A stretch of 64,000 nt of DNA, taken from JAPPFW01 sp965200835. GTDB taxonomy: Bacteria > Actinomycetota > Acidimicrobiia > Spongiisociales > Spongiisociaceae. Under the pieces are notes generated by a model. It was given only the letters and a program-made list of their open reading frames with translations. It made no database searches and had not been told where the DNA came from. Of the stretch, positions 46,029-54,239 are shown piece by piece (within the stretch, counting starts at the first letter, position 1; every line of letters starts with the position of its first letter). Made by a program: the position numbers and the translations under genes. Location: contig OZ241390.1 of the NCBI GenBank assembly GCA_965200835.1, positions 1,860,001 through 1,924,000 of the forward strand. Reading direction: 5' to 3'.

Positions 46029-47209
46029 CGCCCGCGCGGCACTCCGCCCAGGGCTACTGCCAACCAGAGTTCCCCTGGCCCCAGGCCACCGTTATCGTCC
46101 TTCAGGGAACGAAGTTCCTGGCTGCTGATACAGGGGATCACCGACTCGCCAGTGTCCGGATCGCGATCACAGACGACCAACTCTTCGGGCTTCAAGCGGT
46201 TCACCAAGGTGGGGGAGTGGGTGGTGATCAGGATCTGTGACCTCTCCGAGGCGGCGCGGAGGCGTTCTACCAGGATGTCGACCGCCCACGGATGGAGTCC
46301 GTGATCGATTTCTTCGATTGCGGTGAAGGTTGGAGGATCCGGTTCGTGGAGAGCGGTCAACAGTGCCAGCATTCGCACCGTGCCAGATGATGCGTCCTCA
46401 AGGGAGATGGGTACCCGTACACCTCTCTCCCACAGCGTGACTGTGACCCGCTTGCCAGACCTGCCATAGGATGTGAAGCTGATCGACTCGAAACCGGGCA
46501 GGCAAAGTTGCATCTCCGAGACCAGGCTCTCGAAAGACTCAGGATCCACCTTGGATATGTCATACAGCACAGAGGCGAGGTTGCTGGCGTCACTAGCCAG
46601 GCGCGGCTGGACTAATCGGGAGGGCCGTCCCACGGCCGACATGTCTGGTTCCAGCACGCGCATCGAGGATAAGAAGTCCGCTAGCTGCCGAATAGCCGTC
46701 GCTCCGCCTTCATCATCGGCGAGTCGCGGTAGGGTCGCCAGGGCAGTGGTCTGGTCAGTTGCTAGACGCCAGCTGCTATCAGTGCCAATGGCGGCCTTGG
46801 TGTCCTTGACTTCGATCTTCCTCCGCCGACCTTTTCCGGGTGCTCCCTTGAAGAGAAACGATTCACTCCGCCAGAGCAAACCGGAACCGTACTGCCTGAA
46901 CTTCAACCCATAATCATCCGGAGCACGGGACGTTGAATGCTCGGTCAACAAGCCCGAGACTTTGAGCACGACGTTTCGTTTCCTATCCAACCCTTGACGC
47001 TTGATGAACGGGAAGCCGTCCCATTCGTCGATCGCACCGGCCAGGTCGAAACGGACTGTCCATGCCAGGAAGCGGAGCACGTTCAACACGTTTGTCTTGC
47101 CGGCGCCATTGGGACCAACCAGCACGGTCAGGGGACCCAAGGGAATGTCTACCTTCGACAGTGAGCGAAACTCGGTGGCCTGTAGTTTGGTGAGGCGTGG
47201 GCGGAGCAT
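46025..47209 (-). CDS. AAA-family ATPase, RecF/SMC-like (AAA_21 type)
   Basis: A 394-residue ABC-type ATPase. Walker A is LVGPNGAGKTNVLNVLRFL, then an inserted coiled region, the signature LEDASSGTVRMLALL, Walker B FTAIEEIDHGLHP, and the H-loop ILITTHSPTLVN. No TOPRIM nuclease domain follows, so it is not a classical OLD nuclease. Similar ATPases frequently work with a small effector gene just downstream (for example DUF4276), but here the convergent oxidoreductase occupies that place. The end ELWLAVALGGVPRGR resembles such ATPases. ATG 47209 has a GGGAG site. It might be an antiphage or toxin-like protein, without proof. Confidence 0.8.
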   Translation of the reverse strand: MLRPRLTKLQATEFRSLSKVDIPLGPLTVLVGPNGAGKTNVLNVLRFLAWTVRFDLAGAIDEWDGFPFIKRQGLDRKRNVVLKVSGLLTEHSTSRAPDDYGLKFRQYGSGLLWRSESFLFKGAPGKGRRRKIEVKDTKAAIGTDSSWRLATDQTTALATLPRLADDEGGATAIRQLADFLSSMRVLEPDMSAVGRPSRLVQPRLASDASNLASVLYDISKVDPESFESLVSEMQLCLPGFESISFTSYGRSGKRVTVTLWERGVRVPISLEDASSGTVRMLALLTALHEPDPPTFTAIEEIDHGLHPWAVDILVERLRAASERSQILITTHSPTLVNRLKPEELVVCDRDPDTGESVIPCISSQELRSLKDDNGGLGPGELWLAVALGGVPRGR

Positions 47210-47321
47210 CAAAACTCTCCCTTCGGATCCCTCTAGCTTCTATCGAGGCTAACGGCTAGTGACAGCGGGTTAGCTACACGCAGATCCGTCGGCTCCATTT
47301 CGCGCGCTCTTCTGAGCATCA

Positions 47322-48344
47322 CTACTTACTGCCCGCGGCGGGGATGAAGATTCCTGGTCCTACTGGGTCGTCGGGGTCCAGCACTAGCTGGTTGAAGCCG
47401 GTCAGATAGGCCGAACCGGTGATGGTGGGGATGATCGCCTTCTTGCCTGAGATCTCCGTCTCGGCCTGGACGGTGCCGGTGAACTTGGTGTTGATGACGC
47501 TCTCGTGGACGAACTGGTCTCCCACCCGCAGTTCTCCACGGGTGAAGTGCCAGGCCATGCGGGCGCAGCTGCCGGTGCCACATGGTGAGCGGTCGAATCC
47601 CAGGCCGGTCGAGGTGGCCAGATTCTGGCCGTCGGCGCCCGGAGTGGAGGGCGGTCCTACATACAGAAGCTGGTCTACCTCTGCAGGTGTCCCGGGTGGC
47701 CAATTCCTCCGCTCCGCCAGTTGCCGGTTTACTTCCATCCGGATGCGGTGACTGAGAGCTACTAGGGCGGGAACCGACTCCACCTCGATCGCCATACCGG
47801 TCTGCTCCACGGGCACCAGAGCGAACCATATTCCCCCGAAGCCCAGGTCGATCCCGATCGTCCGTCCGTCGACCGTCACCTCCAATCCGGTGGTGGCTAT
47901 CCATGAGGGCACCCCCTGGAAGGTGACCGATTGCACTCTGGTTCCGTCCACTCGAGCTTCGGCGATCACCAAGCCGCTCAAGGTCTCCACCACCACCCGG
48001 GTCAGCGGTTCACGAGCCACTACCCGGCCGGTTTCCACCAGGGTGGTGACCATGCCGATCAGAGCGTGCCCGCACATGGTGAGGGATCCGAGCGCCGAGA
48101 GGATCAGGATGGACAGGTCGGCCTCCGGGTGAAGGGGGGATAGCGGAATCACCGCATGCCAGGCCGCATGGCCGCGTGGCTCACCCACCAGCATCGGGGC
48201 CAGATCGGGGTGGTGGGCCAGTAGGTCGGCCTCCTTGTCACGCAGGGTGGCACCGGCCAGCTCCGGGAAGCCATCTACCACCACCCGGGTCGGTTCTCCG
48301 GCGGTGTGCGAGTCGATCACCTGCAAGCTTCTGGCAAAGGTCAT
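47322..48344 (-). CDS. Proline racemase/hydroxyproline epimerase-family enzyme
   Basis: A 340-residue protein of the proline racemase family. Both active-site cysteines are present: MCGHALIG at residue 91 and DRSPCGTGSCARMA at residue 255. This favours an epimerase or racemase over the trans-3-hydroxyproline dehydratase form, which has lost a cysteine. Family features VIDSHTAGEPTRVV and HESVINTKFTGTV are also seen. It probably converts trans-4-hydroxy-L-proline to cis-4-hydroxy-D-proline. The frame is open to 48410, but the conserved start is ATG 48344 with no obvious ribosome-binding site (leaderless start possible). It is divergent from the aldehyde dehydrogenase. Confidence 0.88.
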   Translation of the reverse strand: MTFARSLQVIDSHTAGEPTRVVVDGFPELAGATLRDKEADLLAHHPDLAPMLVGEPRGHAAWHAVIPLSPLHPEADLSILILSALGSLTMCGHALIGMVTTLVETGRVVAREPLTRVVVETLSGLVIAEARVDGTRVQSVTFQGVPSWIATTGLEVTVDGRTIGIDLGFGGIWFALVPVEQTGMAIEVESVPALVALSHRIRMEVNRQLAERRNWPPGTPAEVDQLLYVGPPSTPGADGQNLATSTGLGFDRSPCGTGSCARMAWHFTRGELRVGDQFVHESVINTKFTGTVQAETEISGKKAIIPTITGSAYLTGFNQLVLDPDDPVGPGIFIPAAGSK

Positions 48345-48424
48345 AGGGTGAAAATGAGGGTTGGGAGCATTCCTGCTAGATTCTGGTTCCGTCCCCAGTA
48401 AATCGTGCAAAGGGTAAACGAACC

Positions 48425-49981
48425 ATGGGAAAGATCACCTATGCCACCATGTCGGCCGATGATCCGGTGCTTCATGAAGCTTACGAGGAGGGCCTAGCCG
48501 CCGCCTCCCAGCAGATCGGGAAGACCCATCCACTGCTGATCGACGGCGAACGGCGCCACACTGACGAAACCTACACGGAACGCTCTCCCATCGACTCACA
48601 GCTGATTGTGGGGATCTACTCGCAGGCTTCCAATGACGACGTGGACGATGCCGTGGCGGTAGCTCGCGCCTTCCAGCCGGAGTGGGAGGCGACTCCCTGG
48701 CAGGAGAGGATGGCGATCGTGCGGCGGGCGGCCGGCATCGTGGAGGATGAGACCCCGATCCTGGCCGGATACCTCACACTGGAGATCGGCAAGAACCGGC
48801 TCGAAGCCCTAGGTGATGTCTCCGAGGCGGCCGCCTTCGCCAGCTACTACTGCGACCGGCTGGACGAGGCCGGAGGCTTGGAGAGCGCCATGGGCCAGTA
48901 CGGGGTGGCCGACACCAACCACTCGGTCCTGCGGCCTTGGGGGGTGTGGGCGATCATCTCCCCGTTCAACTTCCCGATGGCCCTGGTCACCAGCCCCACT
49001 TCGGCAGCGCTCCTGGCCGGCAACACGGTGGTGTTGAAGCCATCCAACACCGGGGCACTCGGTGCCTTGCTGCTGGCCGAGATCTTCGAGCGGGCCGGGC
49101 TGCCCTCCGGCGCCCTGCAGGTAGTGACCGGGGGTGACGAGGCGGGCGACCGGCTGGCTCATCATCAGCACGTGGATGGGGTCACCTTCACCGGCTCCTA
49201 CGACGTGGGGATGTACCTCTACCGGACCGTGGCCGCCAGCCGCCCCAAGCCGGTGGTGTGCGAGATGGGAGGGAAGAACCCTGCCGTGGTGACCGCGAGC
49301 GCGGACCTCGATCTGGCCGCAGAAGGAGTCATGCGGGCCGCATTCGGGCTCTCGGGCCAGAAGTGCTCGGCCAACTCCCGGGTGTACGTCGAGCGGCCCG
49401 CCTACCGGGACTTCCTGGACCTGCTGACCGAGAAGACCGACGGGATCCAGCTGGGTGACCCTCGTGAGCGGGACTCCTTCCTGGGGCCGGTGATCGACCA
49501 GGAAGCGGTCGACCGGTTCCGCTCCGCGGTGCAGGCGGTCGAGGATGCCGGCGGCGACGTCCTGTCTGGGGGCGAGGTGGTGACCGATGGCGATCTCGGG
49601 CGGGGCAACTTCGTGCAACCTACCGTGGTGACGGCCCCGGAGGATGCGTGGATCTGGGAGAAGGAGCTATTCCTCCCCTTCGTGGCCGTGACCGCGGTGG
49701 ACTCCCTGGAGGAGGGGATCGACAAGGCGAACGACAGCGTGTTCGGCCTCACTGCCGGGGTGTTCGCCGGCACGGATGAGGAGGTAGACCTGTTCTTCCA
49801 GCGGATTCAGGCCGGGGTGGTCTATGCCAACCGGCGGGCCGGGTCGACCACGGGGGCCTGGCCCGACATTCAGCCCTTCGGAGGTTGGAAGGGTTCCGGT
49901 ACCTCGGGCGCTGGGAGCGGTGGTCCCTGGTACCTGCGCCAGTACCTCCGGGAGCAGGCTCGCACCCGCATCAGGGAGTAA
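48425..49981 (+). CDS. Aldehyde dehydrogenase (semialdehyde/P5C dehydrogenase-like)
   Basis: A 518-residue NAD(P)-dependent aldehyde dehydrogenase. The cofactor area is ISPFNFPMALVTSPTSAALLAGNTVVLKPSN, the catalytic glutamate CEMGGKNPAVV, and the catalytic cysteine SGQKCSANSRVYV. The overall form is nearest to 1-pyrroline-5-carboxylate dehydrogenases and related 2-oxoglutarate-semialdehyde dehydrogenases. It lies divergently beside the hydroxyproline epimerase-like gene and near the FAD oxidase, which supports a role in oxidising the semialdehyde made from hydroxyproline or proline. It could instead be a general PruA-type enzyme. Gene is complete. Confidence 0.88.
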   Translation: MGKITYATMSADDPVLHEAYEEGLAAASQQIGKTHPLLIDGERRHTDETYTERSPIDSQLIVGIYSQASNDDVDDAVAVARAFQPEWEATPWQERMAIVRRAAGIVEDETPILAGYLTLEIGKNRLEALGDVSEAAAFASYYCDRLDEAGGLESAMGQYGVADTNHSVLRPWGVWAIISPFNFPMALVTSPTSAALLAGNTVVLKPSNTGALGALLLAEIFERAGLPSGALQVVTGGDEAGDRLAHHQHVDGVTFTGSYDVGMYLYRTVAASRPKPVVCEMGGKNPAVVTASADLDLAAEGVMRAAFGLSGQKCSANSRVYVERPAYRDFLDLLTEKTDGIQLGDPRERDSFLGPVIDQEAVDRFRSAVQAVEDAGGDVLSGGEVVTDGDLGRGNFVQPTVVTAPEDAWIWEKELFLPFVAVTAVDSLEEGIDKANDSVFGLTAGVFAGTDEEVDLFFQRIQAGVVYANRRAGSTTGAWPDIQPFGGWKGSGTSGAGSGGPWYLRQYLREQARTRIRE

Positions 49982-50010
49982 TTCGGGCGGTACCTACCGG
50001 CAGGCAGGAC

Positions 50011-51195
50011 CTAGATCTGGTCCAGACTTCGCTGGGCGAACTCCCGGTCCAGCGAGAAGGGTGAGTCCTGCCGGAGTCCCACCATCAGATCGGCCAGGAG
50101 ACGCCCTCCGGCCGGGGAGCACATGATGCCATGGCCCGAATACCCGCTGTTGATCCAGAGTCCGGGGAGGGGGGCCGGGCCGATCAGGGGGCGGTGATCG
50201 GGTGACATGGTGTACTGGCCCGAGTGGACGATCCAGGAGAACTCGCCGCCTCTCCAAGCCTCGGCCCAGAAGGGGCTGATCCGGGCGGCCGCTTCCGGCT
50301 GCGAGGGATCCAGCACCCGAAACGCCATCCCGGAGTCGGGCGTGACGTCCTCCACCGGTTCGATACCCGGTCCCCGGGGAGCTGCATCCAGCACGTAGGC
50401 TCCCGCCAGGGCGGGACACCAGTGAACCCCCGTGTCGTCGTCGATCGTCATAGCGGCCTGGCGTGGCACCCGGGCCAGGGTGGGAATCACGACCTTGTGA
50501 CGGGGCTTCACCTCCAGCGGGAGGTCGACCTCCCGCAAGGATGCTAGCCCGGCGGAGAACGGACCGGCTGCGATCACCAGCTGATCGGCCTGGATGGTGC
50601 CTAGCTCGGTACCTACCTCGAAACCCGAGGTAGTTCGGCTGAGCGAGACCACCCGGCAGGAAGTGTAGAGGGAGGCTTGGGATGCCCGCAGCAGGCCCAG
50701 CGTGAGCGCCCGTGGATCCACGAACCCATCACCCGCCCGGTAGCGGGCTTGGATCACGGCAGGGCTTAGGTAGGGGAACCGCCGCCGGGCCTCATCACCG
50801 TCCAGGAGTTCGATGTCGGTCTGGCCCCAGGAATGCTGGCGGGCTACCAACCGGCGCTGCTGCTCGACCCGGTGCTCGGAGGTGGTCGCCCACAGGTATC
50901 CCGGCTGGCGAACAGCCAGCGGTCCGGCCTCCTGGCCGGTGATCTCCTCGAAGTTCAGGAACAGGTCGGCTGACTCCCTGGCCAGCTCGGTCTCCTCCTG
51001 GTTGTCGAACTGCAGGCGGAAGGCGCCGGTCGCTACCGGGGTGGTCAGAGAAGCCGGAACCGGTCGAGCCTCTAGGACGATGGGGGACAGCCCGGCCCGG
51101 GCGGTCCAGAAGGCGGTGGCTGCCCCGGCCACTCCGGCGCCGATGATCACCAGCTCGGCTCCGGTGGGGAAGTTGCTATCGGCCCTGCGCACCAT
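50011..51195 (-). CDS. FAD-dependent amine/D-amino-acid oxidoreductase (DAO family)
   Basis: A 394-residue FAD enzyme. The Rossmann dinucleotide motif is LVIIGAGVAGAATAFWTARAG, followed by a DAO-type structure with IAAGPFSAGL and the C-terminal FAD-contact WINSGYSGHGIMCSPAGGRLLAD. The start is ATG 51195. The family includes sarcosine oxidase, dimethylglycine dehydrogenase-like and D-hydroxyproline dehydrogenases. Given its position with the epimerase and aldehyde dehydrogenase, it may oxidise cis-4-hydroxy-D-proline to a pyrroline-carboxylate. It is divergent from the molybdopterin oxidoreductase. No membrane segment is seen. Confidence 0.87.
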   Translation of the reverse strand: MVRRADSNFPTGAELVIIGAGVAGAATAFWTARAGLSPIVLEARPVPASLTTPVATGAFRLQFDNQEETELARESADLFLNFEEITGQEAGPLAVRQPGYLWATTSEHRVEQQRRLVARQHSWGQTDIELLDGDEARRRFPYLSPAVIQARYRAGDGFVDPRALTLGLLRASQASLYTSCRVVSLSRTTSGFEVGTELGTIQADQLVIAAGPFSAGLASLREVDLPLEVKPRHKVVIPTLARVPRQAAMTIDDDTGVHWCPALAGAYVLDAAPRGPGIEPVEDVTPDSGMAFRVLDPSQPEAAARISPFWAEAWRGGEFSWIVHSGQYTMSPDHRPLIGPAPLPGLWINSGYSGHGIMCSPAGGRLLADLMVGLRQDSPFSLDREFAQRSLDQI

Positions 51196-51249
51196 GGCCC
51201 CCAAGCTAGTCACCGGCACGATGGAGGGACAAGGCAACCGGAGCGTAGG

Positions 51250-53595
51250 ATGGGGCCGACTCTGGGAGGACTATTGGTTGCCAAGGACAGCGAGCGGACT
51301 TCCAGCCTGACCCTTACCCACTGGGGCGCCTACGAGGTGGAGACGGCGGGTGACTCGATCCGGGCGGTCCGGCCCTTCCGGGACGATCCCGACCCGTCCC
51401 CGATCGGGTTTTCCATGGTGGAGGTCGACCGGTGCCGGGTCCGCCAGCCATCGGTCAGGGAGAGCTGGCTCTCGGGAGGGCCGGGAACGGCGCCCGAGCG
51501 GAGGGGCGAGGAACGTTTCGTCAAGGTCGAGTGGGAAACGGCCCTGGACCTGGTGGCGGCCGAGCTCGATCAGGTAAGGACTGAGTACGGCAACCAGGCC
51601 ATCTACGCCGGATCGTACGGCTGGGCCAGCGCGGGCCGCTTCCATCACGCCCAGAGCCACCTGCACCGGTTCATGAACTCGATCGGTGGCTATACCCGCT
51701 CGGTGAACACCTACAGCCTGGCGGCCGCTGAGGTGATCCTCCCGCACGTGGTGGGTATGAGCTGGTGGCGGATGGAGAACGCCCACACCTCCTGGGATGT
51801 GGTGGCTGAAACGACCCAGCAGGTGGTGGGCTTCGGCGGGATTCCCCTCAAGAACAGCCAGGTCGACTACGGAGGAGTAGGTCGGCACCGGCTGCGCGGC
51901 TGGCTGCGTCGGTGGGGGGACGCGGGGGTCCGGCTGGTGAACATCTCTCCCATCGCCACCGACGTGGCCGACTGGCTGGATCCGGTCTGGGTGCCAATCC
52001 GGCCGGGTACCGACACGGCTCTGATGCTCGCCCTCATCCACACCTTGATCGCCGACGACTCGGTCGACCGCACCTTTGTCGATCTGTACTGCACCGGGTG
52101 GGAGCAACTGGCATCGTATGTGACCGGTTCGGAGGACGGGGTGGTGAAGGACGCTGAGTGGGCCGCCCCGATCACCACTATCAGTGCCGCCCGGATCCGT
52201 TCCCTGGCCCGGTCGCTGGTCGAGCAGCGCTCGCTCATCAATGTCAGCTGGTCGCTGCAACGTTCCCACCACGGGGAGCAGGTGATCTGGGCGGCCATCG
52301 CCCTAGCGGCGGCGGTGGGACAGATCGGCCTGCCGGGCGGCGGCTTCGGCATCGGCTACGGGGCGGTGGCATCGGTGGGGAACGGCTTCGAGAGATCGTG
52401 GTTGCCCCGGGTGAAGCCCGGCAGGCCGGTCATCGACTCGTTCATTCCGGTGGCCCGCATCGCCGACCTTCTGTTGCATCCTGGCGAGAAGTTCACCTAC
52501 AACGGTGGGGTGTATGACTATCCCGACATCCGGCTGGTCTACTGGGCGGGAGGCAACCCGTTCCACCACCATCAGGACCTCAACCGGCTGCGGCGAGCCT
52601 GGCAGCGTCCCGCCACGGTGGTGGTCCATGAGCCTTTCTGGACCGCCACCGCCAAACGGGCGGATGTGGTGCTGCCCTCGACCACCCCGCTGGAGCGCGA
52701 CGACATCGGCGGGAAGCCCAATGACAGCCATGTGTTCGCCATGCGCCGGGCCATCGATCCGATCGGGGCCGCGAAGGACGACTACGAGATATTCAGCCGG
52801 CTGGCCACCAGGTTGGGGGTGGCAGACCGCTTCACCCAAGGCCGCGACGTCGATCAGTGGCTGAGGTTCCTCTATGGCCAGCTACGGCAGAGAGAACCAT
52901 ATTGCCCGAGCTTCGAGGAGTTTTGGGAGGCCGGGTTCATCGACCGGGCGGTGATCGCCGGAGAACCCAAGCGGGTTTTGCTGGACGCTTTCCGGGAGGA
53001 CCCGGAGCAACATCCGCTGGCTACCCCGTCGGGACGAATCGAGCTGTATTCGGAACGGATCGCCGGCTTCGGATATGCCGATTGTCCTCCCCATCCGGCC
53101 TGGATGGAGCCCCGGGAGTGGTTGGGCCGGGCGGACGAGCTCGACCTCCATCTGGTCTCCAACCAGCCCTCGACCCGGTTGCACAGCCAGTGGGATCACG
53201 GGTCGACCAGCCGCCGAGCCAAGGTGAAGGGGCTGGAAGCCATCCGTATCCATCCCGAGGACGCCGCCCGGCGAGGGATCGGCACGGGAGACGTCGTGAG
53301 GGTCTTCAACTCCCGAGGGTCGTGCCTGGCCGGGGTGGTGATCACGGATCGGATCCGTCGAGGGGTGGTGCAACTATCCACCGGCGCCTGGTATGCGCCC
53401 GGATCGGGTCCGGATCTGGAAGGAACCTGCCTGCACGGCAACCCGAACACCCTGACCTCCGACGAGGGTACGTCGAGCCTCGCCCTCGGCCCGGCCGCCC
53501 ACACCTGCCTGGTGCGGGTCGAGAGGTGGACCGGTGAGGTCCCCCGGCACACGGCTTTCGATCCTCCGGAGATAGCCACCCTCGACGGGTCTTAG
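51250..53595 (+). CDS. Molybdopterin oxidoreductase (BisC/TorA-like, no Tat signal)
   Basis: A 781-residue enzyme of the DMSO-reductase family, closest to biotin-sulfoxide and TMAO reductases. The N-terminus has GSYGWASAGRFHHAQSHLHR and the cofactor serine region SVNTYSLAAAEVILPHV, with no 4Fe-4S cysteine motif. The late LVSNQPSTRLHSQWDHGS and IHPEDAARRGIGTGDVV are the cofactor-binding C-terminal domain. No twin-arginine signal is seen, so it is probably cytoplasmic like BisC. Start may be ATG 51250 or a TTG at 51274. It may reduce sulfoxides or N-oxides. Followed after 14 bases by the VanZ-like gene. Confidence 0.9.
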   Translation: MGPTLGGLLVAKDSERTSSLTLTHWGAYEVETAGDSIRAVRPFRDDPDPSPIGFSMVEVDRCRVRQPSVRESWLSGGPGTAPERRGEERFVKVEWETALDLVAAELDQVRTEYGNQAIYAGSYGWASAGRFHHAQSHLHRFMNSIGGYTRSVNTYSLAAAEVILPHVVGMSWWRMENAHTSWDVVAETTQQVVGFGGIPLKNSQVDYGGVGRHRLRGWLRRWGDAGVRLVNISPIATDVADWLDPVWVPIRPGTDTALMLALIHTLIADDSVDRTFVDLYCTGWEQLASYVTGSEDGVVKDAEWAAPITTISAARIRSLARSLVEQRSLINVSWSLQRSHHGEQVIWAAIALAAAVGQIGLPGGGFGIGYGAVASVGNGFERSWLPRVKPGRPVIDSFIPVARIADLLLHPGEKFTYNGGVYDYPDIRLVYWAGGNPFHHHQDLNRLRRAWQRPATVVVHEPFWTATAKRADVVLPSTTPLERDDIGGKPNDSHVFAMRRAIDPIGAAKDDYEIFSRLATRLGVADRFTQGRDVDQWLRFLYGQLRQREPYCPSFEEFWEAGFIDRAVIAGEPKRVLLDAFREDPEQHPLATPSGRIELYSERIAGFGYADCPPHPAWMEPREWLGRADELDLHLVSNQPSTRLHSQWDHGSTSRRAKVKGLEAIRIHPEDAARRGIGTGDVVRVFNSRGSCLAGVVITDRIRRGVVQLSTGAWYAPGSGPDLEGTCLHGNPNTLTSDEGTSSLALGPAAHTCLVRVERWTGEVPRHTAFDPPEIATLDGS

Positions 53596-53609
53596 GTAAG
53601 GGCAGGCCT

Positions 53610-54170
53610 TTGTTCGTCTCGACCAGGGAGCGCCGCTTGTGGCTGCTGGTGGCCACTGTGGTCGTGGCCATCTACTCGACGCTGGGCCTGACCGGGACGA
53701 TTGCCGAGCGGCTGGAGGGCCAGGAGGCTCGGCTCGATGTGTTCCTGTTTCTCCTAGTGCTGGGCCTAGTGGCCCTCACCGTGTTGGTGCATGGTCTGGG
53801 TGTCCGGCTCGGGAAGGTGGAGATCGTGGCCATCTTGGGTCTGGTCGCGGTCTTCCTGATGCTGTTCCTGAGGACCACTATTGCTGAGAGGACCCATCTG
53901 GTCGAGTACGGGGTGCTGGCAGTGCTCGTCCATGGGGCATTGCAGGAGGGGGTGAAGCAAGGACGCCGTGTTCCGCTACCTGCTTTGCTGGCCTTCCTGT
54001 TCACCGCCCTGGTGGGAACGGTCGACGAATACGTCCAGCTGTTCCTGCCCTTTCGGGTGTTCGATCCGGTGGACATCCTGTTCAATACCCTGGCAGCGGC
54101 CTGTTGTATAGGTACCGCTCGAATCCTGGCGTGGGCACGATACCGGTCAGGCCGGGTGCGTCTACAATGA
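53610..54170 (+). CDS. VanZ-like membrane protein
   Basis: A 186-residue membrane protein with four to five hydrophobic segments. The RTHLVEYGVLAVLVHGAL and VDEYVQLFLPFRVFDPVDILFNTLAA blocks match the VanZ family (H-x-x-E-Y-x-x-L and D-E-x-x-Q...R...D-x-x-x-N). Such proteins add mild resistance to glycopeptides in some hosts, but elsewhere their role is unknown. Start is TTG 53610 after an AAGGGCAGG-like site. It is close to the molybdopterin oxidoreductase, but a functional link is not apparent. Confidence 0.82.
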   Translation: MFVSTRERRLWLLVATVVVAIYSTLGLTGTIAERLEGQEARLDVFLFLLVLGLVALTVLVHGLGVRLGKVEIVAILGLVAVFLMLFLRTTIAERTHLVEYGVLAVLVHGALQEGVKQGRRVPLPALLAFLFTALVGTVDEYVQLFLPFRVFDPVDILFNTLAAACCIGTARILAWARYRSGRVRLQ

Positions 54171-54239
54171 CGGTCTCAGAGGTGGGTGGGGACTGCCTTC
54201 CAGAAGGGTGCCGCCACGCGAACAGGAGGATATGCACTG

